A DNA stretch of 45,878 nucleotides from Zavarzinella formosa DSM 19928. Its GTDB lineage: Bacteria; Planctomycetota; Planctomycetia; Gemmatales; Gemmataceae. Position numbers and translations under genes: made by a program. Where the stretch lies: the NCBI RefSeq assembly GCF_000255705.1, contig NZ_JH636440.1, positions 748,641-794,518 on the forward strand, written 5' to 3'. Shown here in pieces: positions 7,695 to 16,688 of the stretch (within the stretch, counting starts at the first letter, position 1; each line of letters starts with the position of its first letter). Under the pieces are notes generated by a model. It saw only the letters and a list, made by a program, of their open reading frames with translations, was not told where the DNA came from and did no database searches.

Positions 7695-9413
7695 ATGTCG
7701 GGCGGCCCGTGGCTTCGACGGAGAAGGTTTATTCACACGAAAAGCAGCACAATTGCAACCAAGCCGGTTTCATCCGTCACGTTTGCCGTGGATGAGGTGG
7801 TGCCAGTCGATTCGCCATTGGAAACCTGCAAGGCGCCGGAGGCGGTCCGGGATTTGTTGAACGCGCCGCCCAATTCGTTCGCGGCCGACGAGTCGTCGCA
7901 GGGGAATCCCACGCATGGCCGGGTGGAGGCGTGCTGGAGTTACTCGGCCGATTGCGTTGCCGGGATCGGTCACCATCCGCTCATTGCCGCCGCCCATCTT
8001 GCTTTCAGCGAACATCGTCCGTTGACGCTGTCACCCGATGTGATCTGGGTGACCATCATCCAAGGACTGGCCCAGCATATCCAGCTTGACCCAGAGGCTT
8101 ATCGATCTCTCCTCGTCCACCATGAGGGCAAGCGCCAACTGACTGTTGAACGCGATGACATGTTTCGCGGCTCGCCGGAAAACCCGTGGCCCGAGGTGGT
8201 CGCCGATTTGGCCGGTCTGGTGCGTCAGGAAATCGGGGAACTCGCCGGGCGGTTCGCCTGCGACTTCAGCACCACCGGGCCGGTCGAGCGCATGGTGAGC
8301 GAAGTGGTGTTGCTCGACATACTCCAGCCTTATTTCAGTTACAACATGGTGGCGGCCTGCGGCATCCCCGCCGTCACGCTGGAGGGGACGCCGGCCGACT
8401 GGCGACGCCTGCGCGAGAAGGTCGAATGGCTGGAACCAATCCAGCCCGATTGGTGGTTATGCGAACTGAGGCCGATCTGCGACCAGTTCGTCCGGGCCGC
8501 CGACGGTGATGTTGACGGCGAACACTGGCGCCGACTGTACAAGATTCGCCGTGTGTACGCGGCCACCAAGATCAGCGGCTGGCTGGGCAAACTGTTTCCT
8601 TACATCAAGAGCTACGAGACCGGAGCCTATTCCCGCCGCAACGATTTGCTCGATCCGGCGGTGGAGGAAGAGATTCGCCAAGAAGAAACCAAAAAGCCGG
8701 GGAATGAATTGTTTTTCCTCAATCGCTTCGATGCTCCGGGAATCACGGCCGACGAATTGCCACGCGGCCTCAGCCAGGTGCCGTTCACCTGGAAAGACGC
8801 GAACGGCCAGCGGGCGATGGACTTGCTGGCGGGTCCGATGGTCGTCACCCAAGACGCCGAAACTGGCTCGCTTCGGCCAACATTAGGCTGGGCCGTGCGC
8901 GAGTCGGCCCCGATTGAACAGGCGATGATCCGGCTTGCCGGCCACACGCTCGAACCGGCAAAAAACGGGCTGCCAGAAGAGGCGATGGATTCGCTCCGTT
9001 CCCGGCATGTGTCTTACATTCCGTCGGATGTGCTGCGATTCTTCCATGAGGTGGAATCGGCCGTTATCCGTGGAAAGAACGGCGCCCCGCTCTATCGAAT
9101 CTTGCCGATGGCCGAGTGGGTCACGCCCGAATGGGCGGTCACTTGGAAAGTGCGATCCAACGGCGAGAAATGCCGGGGATTTGATGACTTGTTCCGCTTC
9201 GCCGAGTCGGCCGACGGCACGGATTTTCTGATCCAACTCTATTGCCCCGAACATAAAAACGATGGCGCGGTGTTCGTCGGCCGACGCGGCGACGAACCCG
9301 TGGCCGAGACCGGCCGAAAAGTGGCCAAATCATTCACCGAATTCCTGCTCCGGGCGCTCGACGAAAACGGCGAACCGTTCTTCCGGGGCAAGGAGTTTGC
9401 GTCACACGATTGA
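7695..9413 (+). CDS. DUF4419 protein with C-terminal SMI1/KNR4-like region
   Basis: The body matches DUF4419: HPLIAAAHLAFSEHRPLTLS followed by PDVIWVTIIQGLAQHI, and the later GTPADWRRLREKVEWL. A C-terminal segment (about the last 110 residues) with a FDDLFRFAESADGTDFLIQL core resembles the SMI1/KNR4 (SUKH) fold used in immunity and adaptor proteins. The start is uncertain: the ATG at 7695 is the only ATG in the frame upstream of the domain, but the region before VTFAVDEVVPVDSP reads as Arg/Gly-rich low-complexity sequence. A non-canonical start, for example ATT near 7754 or GTG near 7789, would give a more usual N-terminus. It is cytoplasmic with no membrane segment. Function unknown. Confidence 0.8.
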   Translation: MSGGPWLRRRRFIHTKSSTIATKPVSSVTFAVDEVVPVDSPLETCKAPEAVRDLLNAPPNSFAADESSQGNPTHGRVEACWSYSADCVAGIGHHPLIAAAHLAFSEHRPLTLSPDVIWVTIIQGLAQHIQLDPEAYRSLLVHHEGKRQLTVERDDMFRGSPENPWPEVVADLAGLVRQEIGELAGRFACDFSTTGPVERMVSEVVLLDILQPYFSYNMVAACGIPAVTLEGTPADWRRLREKVEWLEPIQPDWWLCELRPICDQFVRAADGDVDGEHWRRLYKIRRVYAATKISGWLGKLFPYIKSYETGAYSRRNDLLDPAVEEEIRQEETKKPGNELFFLNRFDAPGITADELPRGLSQVPFTWKDANGQRAMDLLAGPMVVTQDAETGSLRPTLGWAVRESAPIEQAMIRLAGHTLEPAKNGLPEEAMDSLRSRHVSYIPSDVLRFFHEVESAVIRGKNGAPLYRILPMAEWVTPEWAVTWKVRSNGEKCRGFDDLFRFAESADGTDFLIQLYCPEHKNDGAVFVGRRGDEPVAETGRKVAKSFTEFLLRALDENGEPFFRGKEFASHD

Positions 9414-9443
9414 CTCCGGGATGTTTTCAGTCAAGCGAAGAAG

Positions 9444-9797
9444 ATGACGATGAACTTCCGAGGACTCAAACTCGCCGGCATTCAAGACACCAGCGCGGCA
9501 CGCATCACCCGCTTTGCCATCCCGGCCGGTCGGGAGCGGGAGGCGGGGCAGGACATTCTCGCATGCCTCGCGGACGGGGCAACACTATGCCTGCGGAACG
9601 AATCGGACGAGGGCAACGAGGGAGTTACCTTCATTTGCCCAACACGTTCAGGCATGGTCACAAAGGAAAGCGGCCACGGCTGGCAGGGGGATTGGGAGCC
9701 GACCGACGCGGCGGGCGTGATGGCCTTGGTGGCGAAACTGGCGCCGCGCAATCGTGGCGGTTCGGGCGGTCACGGTTCAATTATCCGGGCCAAATAA
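9444..9797 (+). CDS. Small hypothetical protein
   Basis: A 117-residue frame starting at the ATG at 9444 (a second ATG at 9450 is equally possible), 30 bp after the DUF4419 stop. It has no recognised domain, no membrane segment and ends in a Gly-rich basic tail. Composition looks coding (Asp/Glu/Gly balance, no repeats), and GAAGAAG sits just upstream. It is probably translated with the DUF4419 gene. Confidence 0.55.
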   Translation: MTMNFRGLKLAGIQDTSAARITRFAIPAGREREAGQDILACLADGATLCLRNESDEGNEGVTFICPTRSGMVTKESGHGWQGDWEPTDAAGVMALVAKLAPRNRGGSGGHGSIIRAK

Positions 9798-9887
9798 CGC
9801 CGTTGGCAAATGTGGCATCGTACACATCCCCGGTTGTTCGGATTGTGTCAAAGTCCGTCCCGGCGATACATCGGAGGCATATGCCTC

Positions 9888-10139
9888 ATGGGCGAGATTC
9901 TGACGGTCGCCGTGATTGGCTGATTGTTCTTGATCGCCTGTTTGCTCCACCGGCGGTTCCGGCGTTGGCGGTGTCCTTCTTGCGGCATGCGATCTTTTCG
10001 ACTCATCGGCATGGCGAGTCATTGGTCGGGCGGGTGGGGCGAGTCACGATATTGGGAGGGCCAATGCGGCCGGTGCGGACAATATGCCTGGCGCCGTCTA
10101 AGACGGCGCCAGGCATGGGCGACTCAAAGGCCCGTCTGA
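9888..10139 (+). pseudogene. Membrane zinc-ribbon protein interrupted by an in-frame TGA
   Basis: From the ATG at 9888 (GGAGG at 9873-9877) the frame reads MGEILTVAVIG, then TGA at 9921-9923, then continues open with LFLIACLLHRRFRRWRCPSC and a second CGRCG knuckle to the stop at 10139. Both sides of the TGA belong together: a single hydrophobic segment followed by basic residues and a CxxC...CxxC zinc ribbon. A TGG-to-TGA change would explain the break. A TTG at 9924 could reinitiate. It is called a pseudogene, although read-through cannot be excluded. Confidence 0.5.
10084..10116. repeat. Perfect 15-bp inverted repeat with a 3-nt loop
   Basis: ATGCCTGGCGCCGTC (10084-10098), TAA, then its exact reverse complement (10102-10116). 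There is no T-run, so it is not a classical terminator. It lies in the 3' part of the interrupted zinc-ribbon frame. Confidence 0.7.
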
Positions 10140-10360
10140 CATCTTTTCAAGAAGAGCGTTTTAAGCACAAACATGGCCCGCCCGGTGGTGTGCTAACACC
10201 GGGCAAAGACAAACAACCCTCTTGAACCGGCCACAATCCCGGCCATAATCGATTCGGACTTCGCAAACTCTTCAACGAATGTTGGGACTCGGGCAACCAA
10301 TGTCTTTGATTCTCCCCAACGATGACTGGCAAAGATTATTCAGGCTATGGAGGGATACCA
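10140..10360. other. Gap with a small GC hairpin
   Basis: Between the interrupted zinc-ribbon ORF and the next small gene. GCCCGGTG (10180-10187) and CACCGGGC (10197-10204) form a perfect 8-bp stem followed by an A-rich, not T-rich, flank. No gene was recognised here. Confidence 0.4.
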
Positions 10361-10648
10361 GTGGCGGATGAGTTGCCGATGTGCGAGGTCCACGGGTGCC
10401 CGATGCCGGGCCGCAAGGTGTGCGTGGCGCATGGACTTCGGCGCGGGCTGAAGCAATCTCCGGCTTATCTCGCCGCCCGTCGCGAGGCTTTTCCTCATTG
10501 TGATGACCATGCCAACGGCGGGTGCGTCATGCGGAAGTCACGGCCACGGACCATGCCGGTTTGCCCGGAATGTGTGATCGTTCGTGACGCCTATTTATGG
10601 GAGCACCATCCGACATGGGCCGCTTCGCATGAGGCGAGTAGCGGGTAG
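10361..10648 (+). CDS. Small Cys/His-rich protein, probably zinc-binding
   Basis: The GTG at 10361 follows GGAGGG (10349-10354) by 6 nt, a better start than the in-frame ATG at 10322, which lacks a ribosome site. The 95-residue product has spaced Cys and His residues: CEVHGCPMPGRKVCVAHG at the N-terminus, then HCDDH, GGC and CPEC. This arrangement suggests one or two zinc sites. I do not recognise the family. It stands alone upstream of the WD40 genes. Confidence 0.6.
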   Translation: MADELPMCEVHGCPMPGRKVCVAHGLRRGLKQSPAYLAARREAFPHCDDHANGGCVMRKSRPRTMPVCPECVIVRDAYLWEHHPTWAASHEASSG

Positions 10649-10755
10649 GATCGAATCAAGGGTCGCCGTTGAAATCCTGTGAAATGCCTCCAACACAGTG
10701 GAACGAAAATGTGTCGTTCGGCAAAAGAAAAGACTCGCGGAAGGGTACGGATGCG

Positions 10756-13395
10756 ATGCAATCAGCCAATCATTCTCGGCTCACGGAAGAACGGTTCCCG
10801 CATATCCGGCGGTTGGTGCCCGTCTTGGCGATGCTCTCCCTGATGATTGTCCCCGAAATCGCCGGGGCGCAAATCATCAAAGTGCCTCGCTTCGACATCA
10901 ACGGCGGCCTGCTACCCGTTGGGGCCATCGCGAGATTGGGGAACACGCGATTTCAAATTTCGGATTGTGATATTAGAGATCGTGAAATTCAATCCATCGC
11001 CATCGCACCGGACGGATCGATGGTGGCGATTGCGTCCCGGAACAACGGACAACGCTCGCTGATTCGGTTTTTAGACACCACAACCGGAAAGATTGCCCGA
11101 CAGATTGAGCCGCCCGAGATTTATGGCAATCAGATGCAGTTTAGCCCCGATGGCAAAGACTTGGTGTTTCGCACTGAAGCTGGCATCACACGGGTGAACG
11201 CGACAACTGGCGGCGACCCCCGGACGCTCAAATTAGACAAGGAGAGGATTTACAGATTTGCACTCAGTCCCGATGGCAACAAGCTGGCCGCGCAACCGTA
11301 TGACAAAGAATTGATCGACGCCCCCGTCTTTGTGTGGGATATCAAAACCGGCAAAGAACTGGCCGCCTTGCCCGGCCGGGGCAATTCATGCAAAGAGCTG
11401 GCCTTCAGTTCTAACGGCAAACGATTGCTCCTGTGGTCGGGCTTGCCCGTCATCGACGCGGATAGCAAGAAGCGAACTGGCTCAAAAGAGGTGTTGGCAT
11501 GCATCGACATCACCACACGCAAAATCACTGGCGAAATTGAATTTGATCGTTTTCATCAAGTCGCCCTGAATTCGGATGGCGAGACAGTCGCGTTTGCGAC
11601 ATACGATGGCCAATATGTCCTAGCACGGCATCTTCCGACGGGCGACGATCATATTGTCATTCCGGCGAAGGGAGCGTCGTCTCTTTTTACCCCGGACGGC
11701 AAGGCCATTTTCACAGCGGATGAAAATGGCCACTGCACTCTTTGGAACGCGCTCACGGGAGGCAAAATTCGTGACATGGAAGGGGGGTTGTACGGCAAGG
11801 TCTTCCGCATGGCGGGCATCTCGAAAGACGGCCGCACAATTGCGGTCTCCGATGGCAATTGGAAGTCTGTGCAATCACTCGTAACTTGGGACGCCGCGAC
11901 GGGCCGGCGCGCCGTTCGGCCGCCGGGCCATCATGCCACGGTCACTTGTGTTGCTTATTCACCCGACGGCCGGTTGCTCGCTTCCGGCAGCCTCGACAAG
12001 ACCGTGAGGCTGTGGAATCCCGCCACCAGCGAGCATCTTCGCTTGCTGGCCACCCATCAGGATGCCGTCAGGGCCGTTGCAATTTCCCCGGATGGCCGGC
12101 TTCTGGCATCGGCCGGCGAATCGGGCCAGATTTTCGTGCTCAATTTGGCCGATGGCAAAATCGTCGCCAAGATTGCCGGCCCCGACAGAATGGCGGCGCT
12201 GGCTTTCTCGCCCGATGGCAAGATTCTGTACGCCGGCGGCGAATCATCCGTGGCGCTGGGTTGGAATCTCTCGGAAGCCAAAGTAATCATTCGGCTCAAG
12301 ACAGGCGACGATGGAGCCGTGAAGGCATTCGGGGCCGATGGTTTCTTGCGGACAAATTACACGGTTGACAAAGGCAACCTGAACGCCAGTCATGTGGAGA
12401 TGAAGTTCCAGGCATGGGAATCGACAGACAAACGACCGACCGCCACCATGTCGCTCCGTGACGAGAAGAAAGGCGGTATCCGGTGCGACGGGGCGGCATT
12501 CTCGGTGGAAGGCCGGCTGCTCGCCACCAGCCAGGTTTCGGAATATCCAGGCTTTCGCACGTACTATGGGGCCTACAATTTGCGTTTGTGGGAACCGGCC
12601 AGCGGGCAGCCGATCCGAAGCTTGGCGCCGACGGTCACCTCTTCGCTGGCCTTTTCTCCCGGCGCTCGGTTGCTGGCTTCCGGCGCGACCGGGCATAGCG
12701 GCCAACAGATCATCAGTTATGGCGAGGGCATTGATATCTGGGATACCGTCACCGGAGAAAAAGCCGGGCAATTCCCGGTGAAGCCCGAATGCCTCGCCTT
12801 CAGCCCGGACGGCCGATATCTGGCCTCCGGCGGCCAGGATCATTGTGTCCTCATCTGGAACACACCCAAAATCCCGACAGCGAAACCGACGACACCACCA
12901 GCCGCCCAGATTGACGGATGGTGGGCCGCCCTCAACGGGGAGGCCGAGAGTGCTTACAAAGCCATCGCCCAAATGGTCGCCGCCCCAGAACCGGCGGTGG
13001 CGCTGTTGCGAGAACGAGTTCGCCCGGTTCCCTTCGGCGACCCGGAGACGGTGGCCAAATTGATTGCCCGGCTCGACAGCCAACGATATGCCGAGCGAGA
13101 AGAGGCCCAGAAAACATTGCAGCAAATGGAGGAAGGCGTCACGCATCTCCTCGCCAAGGCGCTCAACGACAAACCGGGTGTGGAATTGCAAGCCCGACTG
13201 GAACGCCTGTTGGTCCAAAGCGAGGCCGTCCTCGCCCGTGTCAACCGAAACCAACGAGCCGTCGCCACATTGGAATGGATCGGCACCCCGGCCGCCATCG
13301 ACCACCTGCAAAAGCTGGCCGCCGGCGCCCCCGCCGCCCGCCTGACCATCGAAGCCCGCGCCGCGTTGAAACGGCTGCCCCCGTATCTGAAGTGA
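10756..13395 (+). CDS. Secreted WD40 beta-propeller protein (first of a pair)
   Basis: 879 residues from the ATG at 10756 (AAGGG 10 nt upstream). A signal peptide is visible (LVPVLAMLSLMIVPEIAGAQ), so the protein is exported. After it comes PRFDINGGLLPVGAIARLG, the N-terminal motif shared with the next gene. The rest is a WD40 array with typical blades, for example VAYSPDGRLLASGSLDKTVR and AISPDGRLLASAGESG, then a C-terminal helical region (about the last 170 residues, from about 720) seen in planctomycete WD40 proteins, with HEAT-like Leu spacing. An earlier in-frame ATG at 10669 would bury the signal peptide. Likely a scaffold; the partner is unknown. Confidence 0.88.
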   Translation: MQSANHSRLTEERFPHIRRLVPVLAMLSLMIVPEIAGAQIIKVPRFDINGGLLPVGAIARLGNTRFQISDCDIRDREIQSIAIAPDGSMVAIASRNNGQRSLIRFLDTTTGKIARQIEPPEIYGNQMQFSPDGKDLVFRTEAGITRVNATTGGDPRTLKLDKERIYRFALSPDGNKLAAQPYDKELIDAPVFVWDIKTGKELAALPGRGNSCKELAFSSNGKRLLLWSGLPVIDADSKKRTGSKEVLACIDITTRKITGEIEFDRFHQVALNSDGETVAFATYDGQYVLARHLPTGDDHIVIPAKGASSLFTPDGKAIFTADENGHCTLWNALTGGKIRDMEGGLYGKVFRMAGISKDGRTIAVSDGNWKSVQSLVTWDAATGRRAVRPPGHHATVTCVAYSPDGRLLASGSLDKTVRLWNPATSEHLRLLATHQDAVRAVAISPDGRLLASAGESGQIFVLNLADGKIVAKIAGPDRMAALAFSPDGKILYAGGESSVALGWNLSEAKVIIRLKTGDDGAVKAFGADGFLRTNYTVDKGNLNASHVEMKFQAWESTDKRPTATMSLRDEKKGGIRCDGAAFSVEGRLLATSQVSEYPGFRTYYGAYNLRLWEPASGQPIRSLAPTVTSSLAFSPGARLLASGATGHSGQQIISYGEGIDIWDTVTGEKAGQFPVKPECLAFSPDGRYLASGGQDHCVLIWNTPKIPTAKPTTPPAAQIDGWWAALNGEAESAYKAIAQMVAAPEPAVALLRERVRPVPFGDPETVAKLIARLDSQRYAEREEAQKTLQQMEEGVTHLLAKALNDKPGVELQARLERLLVQSEAVLARVNRNQRAVATLEWIGTPAAIDHLQKLAAGAPAARLTIEARAALKRLPPYLK

Positions 13396-13414
13396 TGATT
13401 CGCCCTTCCCGGCT

Positions 13415-13445
13415 TGTCTTTCCAATCCGTCAGGCCGGAAAGACA
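13415..13445. repeat. 9-bp hairpin between the two WD40 genes
   Basis: TGTCTTTCC (13415-13423) and GGAAAGACA (13437-13445) are exact complements. No T-run follows, so termination is doubtful; it may be a processing or stability element between the tandem genes. Confidence 0.35.
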
Positions 13446-13485
13446 GGTGGTCGGGATACAATTGCCTTCGACTCGGAGGCCCGTC

Positions 13486-16155
13486 ATGTCTGCTCGCACG
13501 GTTGTTCTTGCTCTTTCCCTCATCATTCTTGCCACGGATTCGGCCGCGTCAGAGCCCGGGCCGGCGCCGCGTGAGATTCGATTCGACCAGAATGGTTATC
13601 CGTTGCCGGCGGGGGCTGTCGCCCGGCTGGGGGAGCCTTGGCCCTTGGGCGAGAATGCCACGGACATGGCTTGGATGGCCGATGGTAAACGAATTGTCGT
13701 CGTCGGCTGGGGGACGATCGCCACCATCGACGCGGACACCGGAAGAGTGGTTGGACGCGAAAACATCGACAAAGTGGAGCCGCGAGGGACCGCGTTGTTG
13801 TCCCGTGACGGACGGATTCTGGTCCGGGCGAACGATCGTCAGGGCTGGCTCAATGAGATCAGTTCCGGCGAACTCTTTCAGACGATCCGGCTGCCCCAAC
13901 TGCCGGGCGATGCCGGAACACCCCGCCCTTTCAATCGCGTCATGAGCCTGACGGCCGATGGCCGATTTCTGGCCGGGGTGACAGTCCCGCGCGACACATC
14001 CGGATCAGCGTGGCGGTTCGACCTCGCCAAGGGAACGCCTCTCCGGCTCGGGGAGCGGACGGATGTGTGCGATGTGTTGCTGGCCCCGGACGGTCGGCGT
14101 GCGTTTGGTTCCGCCCGTGGCACCGAGGACGCCTTGATTTGTTGGGATTTGCCAGCCGGTCGGGAGCGATGGTCCGTTCCGCTGGCCGGCGAGATGTCGC
14201 TTCGGGCGGTCTCCGGGGATGGTCGGCGGGTGGCCGTTATCGGTGAAAAGAAGGTTCAGGTGTTCGATGTCGACGGGCCAAAGCTCTTGTTGACCGCCCC
14301 GCATGATCCGAAGTGGCAGGACCATCTTGGATCGGTGGCCCTCAGCCCGGATGGGCGGCTTCTGGCCCTCGTCGATCCGAAAGAGGTGGTCGTCCGAGAG
14401 GTGACCGGCGGGAAGATCCGGTTCCAGTTTCCGCACCCGGCCGACTTGGTTTCCTTCGCCCCGGACGGCCAGTCGTTGGTGACCGTCTCGCGGAGCATCC
14501 AGCGTTGGGACCTCACCACCGGTTTGCCGAAATACCCGGAGCCGCGCAACGGGCACGCCGACTTGCGGGCGGATTTTCTGCGATGGTCCGGCGACGGATC
14601 TCGGCTGCTAGCCGGTTGGGTGACCGACGACCAGTTTTCCTCAAAACGATCTACCCAAACCACACTGGAAGTTTGGGACACCAGCGCCAAGTCGCTTCGG
14701 TGGCGGCAGCCGATTCCGTCTTCCCCGCTGGACGTAGCCTTCGACAAGACGGGGAAAACGGTGCGGGCCTGTCTCCCCGATGATCGCCTGCGGATGTGGA
14801 CGATCAATGAGACAAAGACAACGGAAACCAACATCGAACTGCGGCGGCGACCGGCGGAGAAGGGGATTTTCACGGCCCAATTCGATCCGGCTGACCGGCT
14901 TGTCACGGTGAATCTGGCCGAGCGCGAGATGATCGGCGACACATATGATCCCGCCGGCAAACACCTGCGGCAGACAACGGCTCCGTATCGGGATTTGATT
15001 CCTCAACTTGATCCGTGGCATCAATATTCCCATATTCCCGGCCAGCCCGGAGTGGTTTTTGGCCCGCTGGTTCGACGTGATGAACCGCCGCCGCCAGCCC
15101 GGCCGGACTCGCCGCCAGCCCGGCCGGACTCGCCGCCAACCCGGCCGAACCCGTTCGCGAAGAAACCGTGGGATGGTTTGCGGCTAGTGATGGAATTCCC
15201 CCGGACGGACTTGGGAGACGGCCGCTTGCTTCCGCCGTTGCAGGATACGAATGTCCTCCAGATGCTGCTCCGGGATTCCCCGGTGACGGGCGGCGCCGGC
15301 CTGGTCGGAGTCCGCTTGAGGCCCTCCACGCATGAGCAAACGGGCGACATCAGCGGGATCGTGTGGGATGTGTTGACCGGCCGGACCGTCTGCTCGATGC
15401 CGCGCGCCGCCGATTCCCTGTCCGGCCTCGTCCTCTCGCCGGATGGACGCTGGGTGGCCGGCCATGAAAAGGGGAGCATTGTCATCTATGAATTGCGGAG
15501 GGAGATGAAAACGCCCGATCCGGGCCATATGGTGACGACCTTCGCGGCCCCGGCTCCGAGCAAACTCGCGTTCTCGCCGGACGGGCGCCAACTGGCCTCG
15601 GCCCACCCGGACGGTTCCATCCTGATTTGGGAAGTCCCGCGCCGAACGCCCGCTCCGTGGGTTGCGGCCGAGGCGGACCGTCTTTGGCCCGACTTGGCCA
15701 CGACCGACGCGCCTCACGCCTGGCGAACCCTCTGGCGTCTGCTCGATCATCCGGATCAAGCCGCCGAGTTGCTGAAAACCCGTCTCCGGCTAACGCTTGA
15801 CCGGGGGAACACCCTCCGTCAGATCACCCGGCTGGACCATCCGGAGTTCGCCGTGCGAGAGGCGGCCGCCCGCGAACTGGCCGCCTGCGGGGACGCCGTG
15901 GGAGAGGAACTGCGGACCGCTTTCCGCAAGCCCGTCTCGGTCGAGCAAAAGGAACGACTGGCCCAACTCGTGAGCAAACTGGACGTAACGCCGCCGCCGA
16001 CCAGCCTCGCCCTCCGGGGATTGCGAAGCGTGTGGCTGTTGGAGCGCCTCGGAACACCGGCCGCCCGCCGGCATCTGGCCGAGATCGCGGCCGGTGCTCC
16101 CGACTCGCCATTGACGGCCGAGGCGACCGCCGCGTTGGCGCGAATGTCGAAGTGA
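13486..16155 (+). CDS. Secreted WD40 beta-propeller protein (second of a pair)
   Basis: 889 residues from the ATG at 13486, with GGAGG 7 nt upstream. An N-terminal signal peptide (VVLALSLIILATDSAASEPG) is followed by REIRFDQNGYPLPAGAVARL, the same motif as in the preceding gene, then WD40 blades, and a C-terminal helical domain resembling that of its neighbour (GTPAARRHLAEIAAGAPDSP versus GTPAAIDHLQKLAAGAPAAR). The two are tandem paralogs with considerable divergence. It carries a proline-rich linker built from three 21-nt units at 15091-15153. The role is unknown, presumably in the envelope. Confidence 0.88.
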   Translation: MSARTVVLALSLIILATDSAASEPGPAPREIRFDQNGYPLPAGAVARLGEPWPLGENATDMAWMADGKRIVVVGWGTIATIDADTGRVVGRENIDKVEPRGTALLSRDGRILVRANDRQGWLNEISSGELFQTIRLPQLPGDAGTPRPFNRVMSLTADGRFLAGVTVPRDTSGSAWRFDLAKGTPLRLGERTDVCDVLLAPDGRRAFGSARGTEDALICWDLPAGRERWSVPLAGEMSLRAVSGDGRRVAVIGEKKVQVFDVDGPKLLLTAPHDPKWQDHLGSVALSPDGRLLALVDPKEVVVREVTGGKIRFQFPHPADLVSFAPDGQSLVTVSRSIQRWDLTTGLPKYPEPRNGHADLRADFLRWSGDGSRLLAGWVTDDQFSSKRSTQTTLEVWDTSAKSLRWRQPIPSSPLDVAFDKTGKTVRACLPDDRLRMWTINETKTTETNIELRRRPAEKGIFTAQFDPADRLVTVNLAEREMIGDTYDPAGKHLRQTTAPYRDLIPQLDPWHQYSHIPGQPGVVFGPLVRRDEPPPPARPDSPPARPDSPPTRPNPFAKKPWDGLRLVMEFPRTDLGDGRLLPPLQDTNVLQMLLRDSPVTGGAGLVGVRLRPSTHEQTGDISGIVWDVLTGRTVCSMPRAADSLSGLVLSPDGRWVAGHEKGSIVIYELRREMKTPDPGHMVTTFAAPAPSKLAFSPDGRQLASAHPDGSILIWEVPRRTPAPWVAAEADRLWPDLATTDAPHAWRTLWRLLDHPDQAAELLKTRLRLTLDRGNTLRQITRLDHPEFAVREAAARELAACGDAVGEELRTAFRKPVSVEQKERLAQLVSKLDVTPPPTSLALRGLRSVWLLERLGTPAARRHLAEIAAGAPDSPLTAEATAALARMSK
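15091..15153 (+). repeat. Three tandem 21-nt units in the WD40 gene
   Basis: Units at 15091-15111 and 15112-15132 are identical; the third at 15133-15153 differs at a few bases. They encode three RPDSPPA-like heptads in a flexible Pro-rich linker between propeller segments. The multiple of three keeps the frame. Confidence 0.85.
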
Positions 16156-16484
16156 GGTTTTTCCCGGTTCACGATACGATGCATGGCGGGGATTGTTCAA
16201 AGATCGCCGGTCTTCGGTAATCTTTTGGTTTCAAGTTTCATCTGAAGGTGGTGGACGCGGCGATCAAGGAGCCGCTGTCTGCCCGAGATGACCTTGGCCG
16301 ATTGTGAGGCTGAAACATCACGGAATGCCCGATGGTATCGCCGGAACATATCAACAATGATTGATGTTGTGTTGGTCGAGCGGCCGTGAGTGCGGGCGGG
16401 GTTCGCCATGAGTTGGCGAACCGTTGTTGGTGCTTTTCAAATGGCGCTTGCGGACTTTTTGGGCAAGACTGGCCGGAGGTTGCA
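16156..16484. other. Intergenic stretch without a convincing gene
   Basis: No strong gene is visible. Two short frames read like protein but lack ribosome sites: a plus-strand 33-residue frame at 16288-16389 (MTLADCEAETSRNARWYRRN...) and a minus-strand 70-residue frame at 16197-16409 rich in Arg. They overlap, so at most one can be real; either could be a gene remnant. Confidence 0.3.
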
Positions 16485-16679
16485 ATGATCCGGATGACAC
16501 GGGAATACGTCGGGGGCGTTTTGGCGGGCAGCGGAGGGGGCCTGATGACGGCCGTGATGCTGTTCCGATCGCTGTCGGCCGATGAGATGGTCATTGTCAG
16601 TCTGCTGGCTGGCCCGATCCTTGTGCTCATTGGCGGGAGTCTGGCGCAAGTGGCTCAACGACGGGATCGGAACACCTGA
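16485..16679 (+). CDS. Small two-segment membrane protein
   Basis: 64 residues from the ATG at 16485, with GGAGG (16475-16479) 5 nt upstream, which settles the start. Two hydrophobic stretches (VLAGSGGGLMTAVMLF and MVIVSLLAGPILVLIGGSLA) separated by a short acidic turn suggest a helical hairpin in the inner membrane, followed by a basic tail. No family recognised. Confidence 0.6.
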   Translation: MIRMTREYVGGVLAGSGGGLMTAVMLFRSLSADEMVIVSLLAGPILVLIGGSLAQVAQRRDRNT

Positions 16680-16688
16680 CCGATCATT

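Noticed and set aside
12244-13461. Minus-strand frame of 405 residues opposite the first WD40 gene
   Set aside because: Gly/Arg/Phe-rich composition, no domain, and fully antisense to a clear propeller gene.
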